Shown here piece by piece: positions 35,844 to 44,775 of a stretch of 64,000 nucleotides of DNA. Within the stretch, counting starts at the first letter, position 1, and each line of letters begins with the position of its first letter. The translations under genes and the position numbers were made by a program. The stretch comes from Ga0077548 sp035440445 (GTDB taxonomy: Bacteria > Pseudomonadota > Alphaproteobacteria > Rhizobiales > Xanthobacteraceae): NCBI GenBank assembly GCA_035440445.1, contig DAORMJ010000015.1:23247-87246 (forward strand), written 5' to 3'. The notes under the pieces were generated by a model. The model saw only the letters and a list, made by a program, of their open reading frames with translations, did not search any database and was not told where the DNA came from.

Positions 35844-36490
35844 TGGGACGCACGCTGGAGCTGTTGCTCGCGCGAAATCAGCAGTGGGCCCGGCGAAAGA
35901 CCGCGAACGATCCTGCGTTTTTTCAACGAACTGCCGCGCAGCAGCGGCCAAACTATCTCTGGATCGGTTGTTCGGACAGCCGGATCGCAGCAAACGATGT
36001 TTTGGAGCTCGATCCGGGGCAGGTTTTCGTGCACCGGAATATTGCGAATGTGGTGCATACCAGCGATCTCAATATCCTTTCGGTACTCGAATTCGCAGTC
36101 GATCATCTGAAGGTTCAGCACATCATTGTTTGCGGTAACTACGGTTGCGGCGGCATCGAGCGCGTGTTCGCGCCGGAGCGCGGCGAGCTGTTCGATCACT
36201 GGCTGCAGCCGGTTTCGATGTTTTATCGCAAGCACCGCAAGGTGTTCAATGCGCTGGCGCCGCAAGAGCGGCTGCAACGGATGTGCGAGGTCAATATCGA
36301 GATGCAGGTGCGCCGTCTCGCCGCGACGCCGATTGTCGAGAATGCCTGGGCGCGCGGGCAGGAACTACACCTACATGGCTGGATCTACCGGATCGGCAAT
36401 GGCCTGCTGCATGACCTCGGTCCGCACCTGTCATCGATCGCGGAGCGTGACGCGCTTCCTTCCATTGATGATTGCGTCTCGAAGGCTTGA
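35843..36490 (+). CDS. Beta-carbonic-anhydrase-like protein lacking the zinc-binding histidine
   Basis: A 215-residue protein that is a clear beta-carbonic anhydrase by length and fold: 'WIGCSDSRIAANDV' gives Cys43, Asp45 and Arg47, and 'CGNYGCGGI' gives Cys102. The third zinc ligand, His98 in E. coli Can, is Asn99 here (codon AAC, one base from CAC). Normal members hydrate CO2 with zinc held by two cysteines and one histidine. The rest of the protein, including 'GWIYRIGNGLL', is well kept. It may have low activity, another metal or a new role. Last gene of the nar group (TGATG junction with the 95-residue gene). Confidence 0.88.
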   Translation: MGRTLELLLARNQQWARRKTANDPAFFQRTAAQQRPNYLWIGCSDSRIAANDVLELDPGQVFVHRNIANVVHTSDLNILSVLEFAVDHLKVQHIIVCGNYGCGGIERVFAPERGELFDHWLQPVSMFYRKHRKVFNALAPQERLQRMCEVNIEMQVRRLAATPIVENAWARGQELHLHGWIYRIGNGLLHDLGPHLSSIAERDALPSIDDCVSKA

Positions 36491-36541
36491 GAGACTGTTC
36501 GAACAGTATGTCACGGTAATAACTGGCCCGAAAAGGAAGCA

Positions 36542-36656
36542 ATAAATTCAAGCGCCTACAAAACTCGTCATGTCCGGCCTTGTGCCGGCCATCCACGCCT
36601 TCGCAGCATCTCAACACAGTAAAGGCGTGGATGGCCGGGACGAGCCCGGCCATGAG
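36542..36656. repeat. REP-like palindromic repeat, copy A
   Basis: Two arms of about 36 bases (36566-36601 and 36621-36656) are nearly complementary and would form a long hairpin around a 19-base loop; the arm core is CCGGCCATCCACGCC. A 24-base left flank (TAAATTCAAGCGCCTACAAA) recurs with few changes before copy B at 56731. It separates two convergent genes and may end transcription from both sides. Confidence 0.8.
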
Positions 36657-36688
36657 GACTCTTATTCGCTGAATTTTTCCGCCCACCT

Positions 36689-37489
36689 TCACGACAGCGG
36701 GAAGGGGCCGCTGAATTCGTCCACAAAAGCGACATGACTCGTGAGACCGCTTTCGCCGCTCCAGCGGTGCACCAGAAACTGCGGCGGCTCTTCGATAAAA
36801 TTCAGCGATGGCCGCTCGCCGAGGTCGAGTTCGAAAGCAAGCGACGAGGCTGGCGCGACGAGAACCGGCACGCCGGAAAGACTGCCGAAAATGGTTCGGT
36901 GTACGTGTCCCGAAACAATCGCACGAATATCGCCCGTGTATTTTGCGACGAGCGAAGCAAAGGCCTCCGTGCCTTGCCGGATGCCGTAATTGTCCATAGC
37001 AAGGAAGCCGGTTTTGACCGGCGGGTGATGCATCGCGAGCAGCGTTGACTTGCCGCGGCCGCGTTCGAGGGCTTGCTCGAGCCACGCGAGCCGTTGTTCG
37101 CAAAGCTCGCCGTTCACTTCTCCCGGAATGATGGTGTCGAGCCCGATCACGCGAAGCGGCAGCGCGTCATGGACGAAGCTCAAATGGCCGCCATCCTGCG
37201 CGCATACATAGTCCGGCAGCTTGCGCAGCATCTCTTCGCGAATGTCGTGGTTGCCGGGGATCGCAACCACCGGGCAGGACATGCGCGAAAGTTGTTCGGC
37301 GATGAAGTCATATTCTTCCGGCGCGCCGGTTTCCGCGAGATCTCCGGAAAGCAGGAGGAGATCGGGCTTCGGATTGAGCGAGCCGATACGCGAAAGCGCG
37401 CGCTTGAATGCTTCGCGCGTATCCTTGCGCCCGCCGAAGCGCTTGCCGGGATTGGAAACATGCGTGTCGGAAAGTTGCGCGATCAGCAC
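36689..37489 (-). CDS. CpdA-type metallophosphoesterase
   Basis: A 266-residue calcineurin-like phosphodiesterase. All metal motifs are present: DTH (residue 8), GDLAE near 49, GNHD near 78, HHPP near 154 and GHVH near 194. This order is that of 3',5'-cyclic-AMP phosphodiesterase CpdA, so it probably lowers cAMP; a phospholipid-diester substrate is the main alternative, and would suit the phosphate-controlled ugp genes divergent to it. The start is GTG at 37487-37489. Confidence 0.85.
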   Translation of the reverse strand: MLIAQLSDTHVSNPGKRFGGRKDTREAFKRALSRIGSLNPKPDLLLLSGDLAETGAPEEYDFIAEQLSRMSCPVVAIPGNHDIREEMLRKLPDYVCAQDGGHLSFVHDALPLRVIGLDTIIPGEVNGELCEQRLAWLEQALERGRGKSTLLAMHHPPVKTGFLAMDNYGIRQGTEAFASLVAKYTGDIRAIVSGHVHRTIFGSLSGVPVLVAPASSLAFELDLGERPSLNFIEEPPQFLVHRWSGESGLTSHVAFVDEFSGPFPLS

Positions 37490-37583
37490 GGGCCGTTGGC
37501 TCCTCGAAAGCTATGCAGGGATAGTGCAGCGCAGCATCGAATGCAAAAGACTGATCGGTCTGGCGAAGTTGGTGTCGCGGCGC

Positions 37584-37601
37584 CTGTCATAAAACTGTAA
37601 T
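37584..37601 (+). promoter_or_regulatory. Pho box upstream of the ugp operon
   Basis: CTGTCATAAAACTGTAAT: two 7-base CTGTCAT-type repeats 11 bases apart, the second with one mismatch, as in PhoB-binding sites. It lies 45 bases upstream of the first transporter gene. This supports induction by phosphate starvation and the reading of the operon as ugp. Confidence 0.78.
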
Positions 37602-37646
37602 ATGAATGTTAGAACGAGATAACAGAAAAAATTCTTCAGGGGCGGC

Positions 37647-38693
37647 ATGGCTTTCATCGAACTACAGGGCGCGACCAAGAAGTGGGGCGCGGCGGTCGGT
37701 GTGGATCGTGTCAGTCTCGCTATCGAACAGGGGTCGTTCGTGGTGCTCCTCGGGCCTTCCGGTTGCGGGAAGTCGACCACGCTGCGTCTGATCGCCGGTC
37801 TGGAGTCGCCCGACGAGGGACGTGTTTTGATCGGCGGACGCGACGTCACCGCGGAGCCGCCGTCCAAGCGCGGCATCTCGATGGTGTTTCAGTCCTATGC
37901 GCTGTTTCCGCATCTGAGTGTCGCGGAAAATATCGTGTTCGGCCTCAAGGTGCGCGGCGTCGGCCGGGCCGAGCGCGACCAGCGGCTCGACCTTGCACTC
38001 CAGCGCACCGGTCTCAAGGGATACGAATCGCGCAAGCCTGCGCAGCTTTCCGGCGGCCAGCGCCAGCGCGTCGCGCTCGCGCGCGCGATCATTGCCGATC
38101 ATCCGATCTGTCTGATGGACGAGCCGCTTTCCAATCTCGACGCCAAGCTGCGGCATTCGGTGCGGCAGGAAATCCGCTCGCTGCAGCGCGACCTCAATAT
38201 GACTGTCATATATGTCACGCACGATCAGACCGAGGCGATGGCGATGGCCGACGTCGTGGTGTTGATGAAGGACGGGCGCATCGAGCAATCCGGTTCGCCC
38301 GCGGAGCTCTATGAAAATCCGGCAACTGCGTTTTCGGCGTCGTTCATCGGTACGCCGCCGATGACGCTGCTTGCCGCCGAACGGCTTCCCGAAAGCCTGC
38401 TTCCGGCTGCGCCGCAGGTGCGCGAGCGAGCGCAGTTTCTGCTTGGCATCCGGCCGGAAAGTATCCGCGTGACACAGACGCAAGGCGGTCTCGCGGGGCG
38501 GGTGCAGAACAGCGAGTTCATGGGTGCCGAGACCTTTCTCTATGCCGACACCGAGGCGGGACCCTTGATCGCGCGCATTCCCGGAAGGGTTTCGCGCGAG
38601 CCGGGTTCGGACATCGTACTCGAATGGAAGCGTGACGATGCGGTGCTGTTCGAGAAGAGCAGCGGCGCACGCGCCACGGCAATGACAGCGTAA
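37647..38693 (+). CDS. ugpC: ABC transporter ATPase UgpC (glycerol-3-phosphate type)
   Basis: A 348-residue sugar-type (MalK/UgpC) ATPase. Walker A GPSGCGKST near residue 36, signature LSGGQRQR near 133, Walker B 'ICLMDEPLSNLD' near 151 and the switch histidine 'VTHDQ' are present; residues 235-348 form the regulatory OB-type domain. It powers uptake through the two permeases that follow. It comes first in the operon, before the binding protein. The preceding Pho box is the main reason for calling the set Ugp rather than another carbohydrate importer. Confidence 0.85.
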   Translation: MAFIELQGATKKWGAAVGVDRVSLAIEQGSFVVLLGPSGCGKSTTLRLIAGLESPDEGRVLIGGRDVTAEPPSKRGISMVFQSYALFPHLSVAENIVFGLKVRGVGRAERDQRLDLALQRTGLKGYESRKPAQLSGGQRQRVALARAIIADHPICLMDEPLSNLDAKLRHSVRQEIRSLQRDLNMTVIYVTHDQTEAMAMADVVVLMKDGRIEQSGSPAELYENPATAFSASFIGTPPMTLLAAERLPESLLPAAPQVRERAQFLLGIRPESIRVTQTQGGLAGRVQNSEFMGAETFLYADTEAGPLIARIPGRVSREPGSDIVLEWKRDDAVLFEKSSGARATAMTA

Positions 38694-38722
38694 CGATCGA
38701 ATAAAAACGAGGAGAGAAGAGG

Positions 38723-39985
38723 ATGAAGAACTTTCTGAAAGGAATCGTCGCAGGAACCATGTTCCTGTGCGCGGCCGGTGTCGCCGCCGCGCAGACGCAA
38801 CTGACGATGTATTACCCGATCGCGGTTGGCGGCGCGCTGACCAAGGTGATCGACGGCATGATCGCCGAATTTCACAAGGCCAACCCCGGCATCAAGGTGA
38901 ACGCGATCTATGCCGGCAACTACGACGAGACGCGCGTGCGCGCACTTTCGGCGATCAAGGGCGGGCAGCCGGCGCAGCTTTCGGTGCTGTTCTCGATCGA
39001 CGTTTACGACCTCATCGAGCAGAACCTGATCGTGCCCTTCGACGACGCGGTTTCGACCGACGAAGAACGCGCGTGGCTGAAGAGCTTCTATCCGGCGCTG
39101 ATGCAGAACGGCCAGGTCAACGGCAAGACTTGGGGCATTCCGTTCCAGCGCTCGACCATCGTGCTCTATTACAACAAGGACCTGTTCAAGGCCGCCGGGC
39201 TCGATCCGAACAAGCCGCCGAAGACCTGGGCGGAGTTCGTCGAGATTTCGAAGAAGCTCACCAAGGACGGCCAGTACGGCATCATGGTGCCCTCGACCGG
39301 CTATCCCTACTGGATGTTCCAGGCTTTCGCGATCCAGAACGGCCAGGAGCTGATGAGCGACAACGGCACCAAGGTGCACTTCAACAATCCCGCGACCATC
39401 GAGGCGCTGCAGTTCTGGCGTGATCTCGCCGCCAAGCACAAGGTGATGCCGGAAGGCACCATCGAGTGGGGCACGCTGCGCCAGGCCTTCACGCAGGGCA
39501 AGACCGCGATGATGTGGCACACGACCGGCAACCTCACCGCGGTGAAAGCCGAAGCGAAGTTCGACTTCGGCGTCGCCATGCTGCCCGCGAACAAGCGGCT
39601 CGGCTCGCCGACCGGCGGCGGCAACTTCTACCTCTTCAAGGGCGCTACCAAGGAAGAGCAGAAGGCGGCACTCACCTTCGTGCGCTTCATGACCGCGCCG
39701 GAGCGGGCGGCAGCCTGGTCGATTGCGACCGGCTATGTCGGCGTCTCGGCCGCGTCCTACCAGACCGATTTGCTGAAGAAGTATGCCGAAGGCTTCCCGC
39801 AGGCGATCGTCGCCCGCGATCAGCTCGAGCATGCGGTCGCCGAGTTCTCCACCTACCAGACCGCGCGCGTCCGCGAGATCCTGTCGAACGCGGTGCAGTC
39901 CGCTTTGACCGGCAAGCAGACGCCGGAAGCGGCGATGAAGGGTGCGCAGGAAGCGGCCGACCGTCTCCTGAAGGACTACAAGTAA
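38723..39985 (+). CDS. ugpB: ABC transporter solute-binding protein, UgpB-like
   Basis: A 420-residue periplasmic binding protein of the extracellular family 1. Residues 1-23 are a signal peptide (MKNFLKGIVAGTMFL, cleaved after VAAA). 'TMYYPIAVGGALTKVIDGMIAEF' and 'IPFQRSTIVLYYNKDLFKAAGLDP' (in parts) closely recall UgpB, which binds sn-glycerol-3-phosphate or its diesters. The ATG follows GAGGAGAGAAG. 29 bases after ugpC. Confidence 0.85.
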   Translation: MKNFLKGIVAGTMFLCAAGVAAAQTQLTMYYPIAVGGALTKVIDGMIAEFHKANPGIKVNAIYAGNYDETRVRALSAIKGGQPAQLSVLFSIDVYDLIEQNLIVPFDDAVSTDEERAWLKSFYPALMQNGQVNGKTWGIPFQRSTIVLYYNKDLFKAAGLDPNKPPKTWAEFVEISKKLTKDGQYGIMVPSTGYPYWMFQAFAIQNGQELMSDNGTKVHFNNPATIEALQFWRDLAAKHKVMPEGTIEWGTLRQAFTQGKTAMMWHTTGNLTAVKAEAKFDFGVAMLPANKRLGSPTGGGNFYLFKGATKEEQKAALTFVRFMTAPERAAAWSIATGYVGVSAASYQTDLLKKYAEGFPQAIVARDQLEHAVAEFSTYQTARVREILSNAVQSALTGKQTPEAAMKGAQEAADRLLKDYK

Positions 39986-40039
39986 CGCGAAAACGGGCAG
40001 GAGCATTCGTGCTTCTGCCCACCACTTCTTTCGGACCTC

Positions 40040-40936
40040 ATGTCGAATCCCGCCGCAGACCTCGAACGCCGCCGCTTCGCCCTTTACGGGTGGATGCTGC
40101 TTGCGCCCGCGCTGATCCTGCTTATCACCTTCGCGTTCCTGCCGGCGTTCGAAACGATCTGGGCGAGCCTTTATTCGAAGGGCACGATCCGCCGCCCGTC
40201 GCAATTCGTCGGGCTCGACAATTATTTCACGCTGTTTTCCGATCCGTCCTTCCGCAAGGTTGTCGTCAACAACCTGATCTATGCCGGCGTCACCATCCCG
40301 GTCTCGGTCGCGATTGCGCTCGGCATGGCGCTCTGGGCGAACGCGCAGATCATCGGGCGCGGCTTTGTGCGCGCGGCCTATTTCACGCCGACGATGCTGC
40401 CGATGATCGCGGCGGCGAACCTCTGGCTCTTCTTCTATACGCCCGATCTCGGCGTGATCGACCGCATTACTGCGCTGTTCGGTTTTCCTTCGGTGAACTG
40501 GCTCGGCCAGCAGGAAACCGCGCTTTTTTCCGTGATCGGGGTGACGATCTGGAAGGAAGCCGGCTTCTACATGATCTTCTATCTCGCGGCCTTGCAGACG
40601 ATCTCGCCGGAGCTGCGCGAGGCGGCGACGGTGGAAGGTGCCGGCCGCTGGACCTATACGCGCCGCGTCGTGCTGCCGCTCCTGATGCCGACCACGATGT
40701 TCGTGCTCGTGAACGCGGTCATCAACTCGGTGAAGCTGATCGACCATCTCTTCATTCTCACCAAAGGCGGGCCGGATAACGCTTCCAAGCTCGTGCTCTA
40801 CTGGGTGTGGGAAATGGCCTTCGCCTATTTCGACATGCCGGCCGCCGCGACCATGACCACGCTCATACTCATCGTACTCGGCGTGGTGGCGGCGATCCAG
40901 TTCGTGGTGCTCGAACGGCGGGTGCATTATCGATGA
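40040..40936 (+). CDS. ugpA: ABC transporter permease, UgpA-like
   Basis: A 298-residue inner-membrane permease with six hydrophobic segments and the ATPase-docking EAA loop (LREAATVEGAGRWTY) near residue 195. With the following permease it forms the channel of the glycerol-3-phosphate type importer. Its stop overlaps the next start by 4 bases (ATGA). Confidence 0.87.
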   Translation: MSNPAADLERRRFALYGWMLLAPALILLITFAFLPAFETIWASLYSKGTIRRPSQFVGLDNYFTLFSDPSFRKVVVNNLIYAGVTIPVSVAIALGMALWANAQIIGRGFVRAAYFTPTMLPMIAAANLWLFFYTPDLGVIDRITALFGFPSVNWLGQQETALFSVIGVTIWKEAGFYMIFYLAALQTISPELREAATVEGAGRWTYTRRVVLPLLMPTTMFVLVNAVINSVKLIDHLFILTKGGPDNASKLVLYWVWEMAFAYFDMPAAATMTTLILIVLGVVAAIQFVVLERRVHYR

Positions 40937-41775
40937 ACGCCGCCGCGATCTCGCAATCCAAGCCCAAGTTATTCTCGCTTCCCACGCTCGACGCGATCGG
41001 TGCGTGGCTGCTCGCGATCGTGTGGGTGTCGCCGCTCGTATTCGCGGTGTGGGCGGCGTTTCACACGCCGGACGGCGCGCTGTCGTTCAAGCTCAACGCG
41101 CCGCTCACGCTCGAGAATTTTCGCATTGCCTGGGATAGCGCGCCCTGGCCGCGTTACTTTCTGAACACGACGCTTCTGGTCACGATCATCCTGATCGGGC
41201 AGCTCACGCTCTGCACGCTCGCGGGTTACGCCTTCGCGCGCTTCCAGTTTCCCGGCCGCGACGTGATCTTCATTCTCGTGCTCCTGCAGTTGTTCGTCCT
41301 GCCGGAAGTGCTGATCGTTGAAAACTACGTGATGATTTCGCGGCTCGGTCTGTTCGACACCATCTTCGGCATCGGCGTGCCCTATATGGCGAGCGCCTTC
41401 GGCATCTTCCTGTTGCGGCAGGCGTTCAAATCGGTGCCGCAGGAACTGGAAGAAGCCGCGCGCGTCGAAGGCTGCGGCTGGTTCGGCGTGTTATGGCGCG
41501 TCTATATCCCGGCCGCGCGGCCGACTTATCTGGCCTATGCGCTGGTTTCGGTCGCGACCCACTGGAACAACTTCCTCTGGCCGCTGATCGTGACCAACTC
41601 GACCAGCACGCGGCCTCTGACCGTCGGTCTGTCGCTGTTCGGCGCGACCGAAAGCGGCGTCAACATCGCGGTCGTCAGTGCCGCGACGCTGATGGTGATC
41701 GCGCCGCTCTTCTTCGGCTTCATCCTGTTCCAGCGGCAGTTCATTCAGGCCTTCCTGCGCGCCGGTATTCGCTAG
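40933..41775 (+). CDS. ugpE: ABC transporter permease, UgpE-like
   Basis: A 280-residue permease with six membrane segments and the EAA loop 'LEEAARVEGCGWFGV' near residue 180; 'WNNFLWPLIV' near residue 215 is typical of the second permease of carbohydrate importers. Coupled to ugpA. No ugpQ diesterase follows; the next gene is convergent and starts its stop codon one base after this gene's stop. Confidence 0.87.
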   Translation: MNAAAISQSKPKLFSLPTLDAIGAWLLAIVWVSPLVFAVWAAFHTPDGALSFKLNAPLTLENFRIAWDSAPWPRYFLNTTLLVTIILIGQLTLCTLAGYAFARFQFPGRDVIFILVLLQLFVLPEVLIVENYVMISRLGLFDTIFGIGVPYMASAFGIFLLRQAFKSVPQELEEAARVEGCGWFGVLWRVYIPAARPTYLAYALVSVATHWNNFLWPLIVTNSTSTRPLTVGLSLFGATESGVNIAVVSAATLMVIAPLFFGFILFQRQFIQAFLRAGIR

Positions 41776-41776
41776 A

Positions 41777-42523
41777 TTACAACCCTTTACCGAGAAAGCC
41801 GCCATCGACCGCAAGGTCGGCGCCGGTGACGTAGCTTGCGTCTTCGGAGGCAAGGAATACGGCTGCACCCTGCAGTTCCGGCAATTCGCCGAAGCGGCCC
41901 ATGGGCGTGCGCGATGTGGCAAGCTGCACGCGCTCGGGCTTCAGCGTGCTGGTCAATTCGGTGCGGAAATAGCCGGGCGAGATGGTGTTGAGCCTGATCT
42001 TGTCCGCAGCCCATTCGGTTGCGAGCGTCTTCGTGATCGCCACCACACCATGCTTGCTTGCGGCATAGGGCGCTGCCAGCGGCCAGCCGCGGTGCGCGGC
42101 AATCGATGCAATGGAGATGATCGATCCGCCTTTGCCGCGCATGTGCTTGTAGGCGGCCTGACAGGAAAAGAAGACGCTGTTCAGGTCGGTATCGATGACG
42201 CCGAGATATTCCTCCTCGGTCATCTCGGCGGAGGGTTTCACGACCGTGATGCCCTGGCTGTTCACGAGGATGTCGAGCCCGCCGAGATCGGCGGCGATTT
42301 TGTCGATCGCATCCGTGCAGGCTTTGGCGCCGCGCATGTCGGCGGCGAGCGCGATCACGTTGGCGGTTTGATCGCGGAGCGTTGCGGTTGCAGCGTCGAG
42401 CTTTTCCTGACGGCGGCCGATGAGGGCGAGGCGCGCGCCTTCCGCGGCAAAGCCTTGCGCGATGCTCAGCCCGATGCCGCTTGATCCACCGATGACGAGC
42501 GCGTTCTTGTTCTTCAGCCGCAT
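41777..42523 (-). CDS. Short-chain dehydrogenase/reductase
   Basis: A 248-residue classical SDR. The NAD(P) site GGSSGIG spans residues 12-18, NSQG (variant of NNAG) near 88-91, and the catalytic residues Ser140, Tyr153 and Lys157 (YAASK) are in place. 'SPGYFRTELT' and the C-terminal 'DASYVTGADLAVDGG' complete the fold. The ATG at 42523 follows GGGAGGAAAT. Arg37-Arg38 after the second strand suggests NADPH. It is convergent with ugpE and apparently monocistronic; the substrate is unknown. Confidence 0.93.
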   Translation of the reverse strand: MRLKNKNALVIGGSSGIGLSIAQGFAAEGARLALIGRRQEKLDAATATLRDQTANVIALAADMRGAKACTDAIDKIAADLGGLDILVNSQGITVVKPSAEMTEEEYLGVIDTDLNSVFFSCQAAYKHMRGKGGSIISIASIAAHRGWPLAAPYAASKHGVVAITKTLATEWAADKIRLNTISPGYFRTELTSTLKPERVQLATSRTPMGRFGELPELQGAAVFLASEDASYVTGADLAVDGGFLGKGL

Positions 42524-42603
42524 TATTTCCTCCCGTTTGGGGAGGGACTTTAGGCAATCGCCGGACGCGGGCAAGCGCTGCCACGCGTCCGCGATCGTTG
42601 TTG

Positions 42604-43230
42604 CTAAATTCTACCCGGCCAGCGCGAGCAGACGGCGCTCGAAATCGGTTCGCACATATGCGAAACGCGCCGCCCGGTTGCGTTGCCCGAGATGGTCGCG
42701 ACGCGTCCCGGAGGACAGTCGCCAGCGACGACCTTGGAGACGTGTCCGCGCGAGACGAAGATCGAACCGATCGCGCCTACCGGCGCGGCCGTGCCGATCC
42801 GGCACCAGTGGCTCACAAGATTGAATTGCGGTCCGGGATCGCCGTGGCCCTGCGACACCATTTCCATGCGCATGGCGTAACCGCACCAAGCGCCGGGAGC
42901 GCCGGCGGGGCGCGATGCGCCGAGATTGGACGCAAGCCACGAGCCGCCGAGATTGACGCCGGCAAACGGATTGCTGCGCACTGCCGAGACCGGCTGCGCC
43001 TGCGCCGGCACCGGGATCCGGACGCGCTGTTGGCTTTGGAATTCCTGCCGCTGTGCTTTCTGCGCGCGGCGTTTGGTATGCGGTGTGGAAAATTCCCCTC
43101 GCGCTTCTGCAGCGAAAAATTGTTGCGCCGACAACTCCTGTGCCGTCACGGTCGATGAATGATTTGAAACAACGAAAATTGCCGCGGCCGCCAAAGCGAG
43201 CGGCGCGAAAACGTTCCTACGCTCCATCAT
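42604..43230 (-). CDS. Secreted putative cysteine peptidase (TIGR02594/CHAP-like)
   Basis: A 208-residue protein beginning with a signal peptide (MMERRNVFAPLALAAAAIFVV...). Residues about 33-80 are a polar linker rich in Gln and Arg. The C-terminal domain contains 'GAPGAWCGYAMRME' and 'VGAIGSIFVSRGHVSKVV', spacing of Cys and His as in small NlpC/P60- and CHAP-type cell-wall hydrolases, ending 'VATISGN'. Cell-wall activity is inferred from this pattern only. Two adjacent ATGs (43230, 43227) follow GAGGAG. The 153 bases beyond hold nothing recognisable. Confidence 0.65.
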   Translation of the reverse strand: MMERRNVFAPLALAAAAIFVVSNHSSTVTAQELSAQQFFAAEARGEFSTPHTKRRAQKAQRQEFQSQQRVRIPVPAQAQPVSAVRSNPFAGVNLGGSWLASNLGASRPAGAPGAWCGYAMRMEMVSQGHGDPGPQFNLVSHWCRIGTAAPVGAIGSIFVSRGHVSKVVAGDCPPGRVATISGNATGRRVSHMCEPISSAVCSRWPGRI

Positions 43231-43383
43231 GTACTCCTCATTGCCCCTTGCGCGAGACAACTACGGAGCAATGAGTCAGCAAGGAGAGACAAACGTGGAG
43301 TTTTCGAGAATACGGAACCCAGCGCGCAATCGCGCGCCAACAGTTTGTTTCGGAATGTTGCGCGTTAACTTATGCGAAATCAA

Positions 43384-43989
43384 TCAGGCGCGAACGAGGC
43401 CAAGCCAGTCGCGTACGCGCTGATCGGGGTCCGCGTTCAGCGTTACATCGCTGACGACTGCGATGGAATCTGCGCCTGCAGCGAAGATGTCTTTGGCGTG
43501 TTCGAGCTTGATGCCGCCGATAGCGATGAGCGGAATTTTTCCGATCAGTTTTTTCCACTCGCTAATGCGCTCATATCCTTGCGGTGCGAAGCGCATCTTC
43601 TTCAAGGTTGTTTCGTAGATTGGTCCAAGCGCGACATAATCGGGCTGATGACGCAGCGCGATTTCCAGCTCCGCATGATCGTGCGTCGAAATGCCCAAGG
43701 TCAGCCCGGACTTCTTGATGGTCGAAACGTCAGCAGTCTCGATGTCTTCCTGTCCGAGGTGGACATGAAACGCGCCTTCCGCGATCGCGGCCTGCCAGTA
43801 GTCGTTGATGACGACTTCGCAGCGCGTGCCATCGACGGCTTTCAAGGCGTCGCGCACGAGTTCGCGTGCTGCCGTAGCGTCGAGATCCTTGGTTCGGAGC
43901 TGCAGGGTGCGAACGCCCAGTTTCGCGAGCCGTTCGACCCACGCAATCGTATCGACAATCGGATAAAAACGATCAGGATGAGCGCGCAT
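43384..43989 (-). CDS. thiE: Thiamine-phosphate synthase ThiE
   Basis: A 201-residue TIM-barrel protein that joins the thiazole and pyrimidine halves of thiamine. 'FYPIVDTIAWVERL', 'LQLRTKDLD', 'VVINDYWQAA', 'GAFHVHLGQEDI', 'ALGPIYETT' and 'IPLIAIGGI' are diagnostic. The ATG at 43989 was preferred to an upstream reading because the barrel starts there. It overlaps thiG by 17 bases and is last in the thiS-thiG-thiE operon. The related TenI protein is the main alternative, but the substrate-binding motifs favour ThiE. Confidence 0.88.
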   Translation of the reverse strand: MRAHPDRFYPIVDTIAWVERLAKLGVRTLQLRTKDLDATAARELVRDALKAVDGTRCEVVINDYWQAAIAEGAFHVHLGQEDIETADVSTIKKSGLTLGISTHDHAELEIALRHQPDYVALGPIYETTLKKMRFAPQGYERISEWKKLIGKIPLIAIGGIKLEHAKDIFAAGADSIAVVSDVTLNADPDQRVRDWLGLVRA

Positions 43990-44770
43990 TTGCGGTATTC
44001 GCGGCAAAAGGAGTTCCTGCGACGGGCGTGGAAGGCTGCGCAAGCTCGCGCGGCTTCATCATGCCTGCCTCGAAGGCGGCGCGGCCCGCTTCGAGCGCCA
44101 GCGAAAAGGCTTTCGCCATCTTCACCGGATTGCCCGAGCCCGCGACGGCGGTGTTCAGCAACACCGCGTCGAAGCCCATTTCGAGCGCCTTCGCCGCGTG
44201 CGAGGGCAGGCCGATGCCGGCATCGATGATGAGGGAAACGCCGGGCAATTCCGTCCGCATGCGCTTCAGCGCTTCTTCGTGGAGAATGCCTTTTCCGCTG
44301 CCGATCTGCGAGCCCCAGGGCATGATGACCTTGCAGCCTGCTTCGGCGAGCTTCAGCGCGACGGTCAGGTCTTCCGTGCAATAGGGGAAAACTTCGAAGC
44401 CTTCGGCAATGAGTATCTTCGCGGCTTCCAGCGTGCCGACGACGTCGGGCTGAAGTGTGGCCTTGTGGCCCAGCACTTCGAGCTTGATCCACTTCGTGTT
44501 GAAAAGCTCGCGCGCGAGCTGGGCGGTAGAGACCGCATCCTCGACCGAATAACAACCGGCGGTGTTCGGCAGCACGTCCACATTCAGGTCGCGGATGATC
44601 TTCCAGAAGGTGTCGCCGTCCTTGCCGCCGGCGTTCTCGCGGCGCACGGAAACGGTGACGATTTCCGCGCCGGAGGTCTTCACCGCTTCTTCCATGACCG
44701 CGAGCGAGGGATAGCGCGCAGTGCCGATGAGGAGGCGCGAATTGAATTTTTTTCCGTAGAGTTCGAGCAT
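43973..44770 (-). CDS. thiG: Thiazole synthase ThiG
   Basis: A 265-residue TIM-barrel enzyme that forms the thiazole ring from deoxyxylulose phosphate, dehydroglycine and ThiS thiocarboxylate. 'LIGTARYPS', 'VSVRREN', 'LPNTAGCYSVEDAV', 'KLEVLGH' with the Schiff-base lysine, and 'MPWGSQIGSGKG' are present. The C-terminal 20 residues extend past the family core. Starts 5 bases after the thiS stop. Confidence 0.96.
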   Translation of the reverse strand: MLELYGKKFNSRLLIGTARYPSLAVMEEAVKTSGAEIVTVSVRRENAGGKDGDTFWKIIRDLNVDVLPNTAGCYSVEDAVSTAQLARELFNTKWIKLEVLGHKATLQPDVVGTLEAAKILIAEGFEVFPYCTEDLTVALKLAEAGCKVIMPWGSQIGSGKGILHEEALKRMRTELPGVSLIIDAGIGLPSHAAKALEMGFDAVLLNTAVAGSGNPVKMAKAFSLALEAGRAAFEAGMMKPRELAQPSTPVAGTPFAANTANARSS

Positions 44771-44775
44771 GATTT

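Noticed and set aside
38540..40927. A 795-codon open frame on the minus strand opposite the ugp genes
   Set aside because: It is rich in Arg, His and Asp with no family motif, as expected for the antisense of high-GC coding DNA. The plus-strand genes carry clear transporter motifs.
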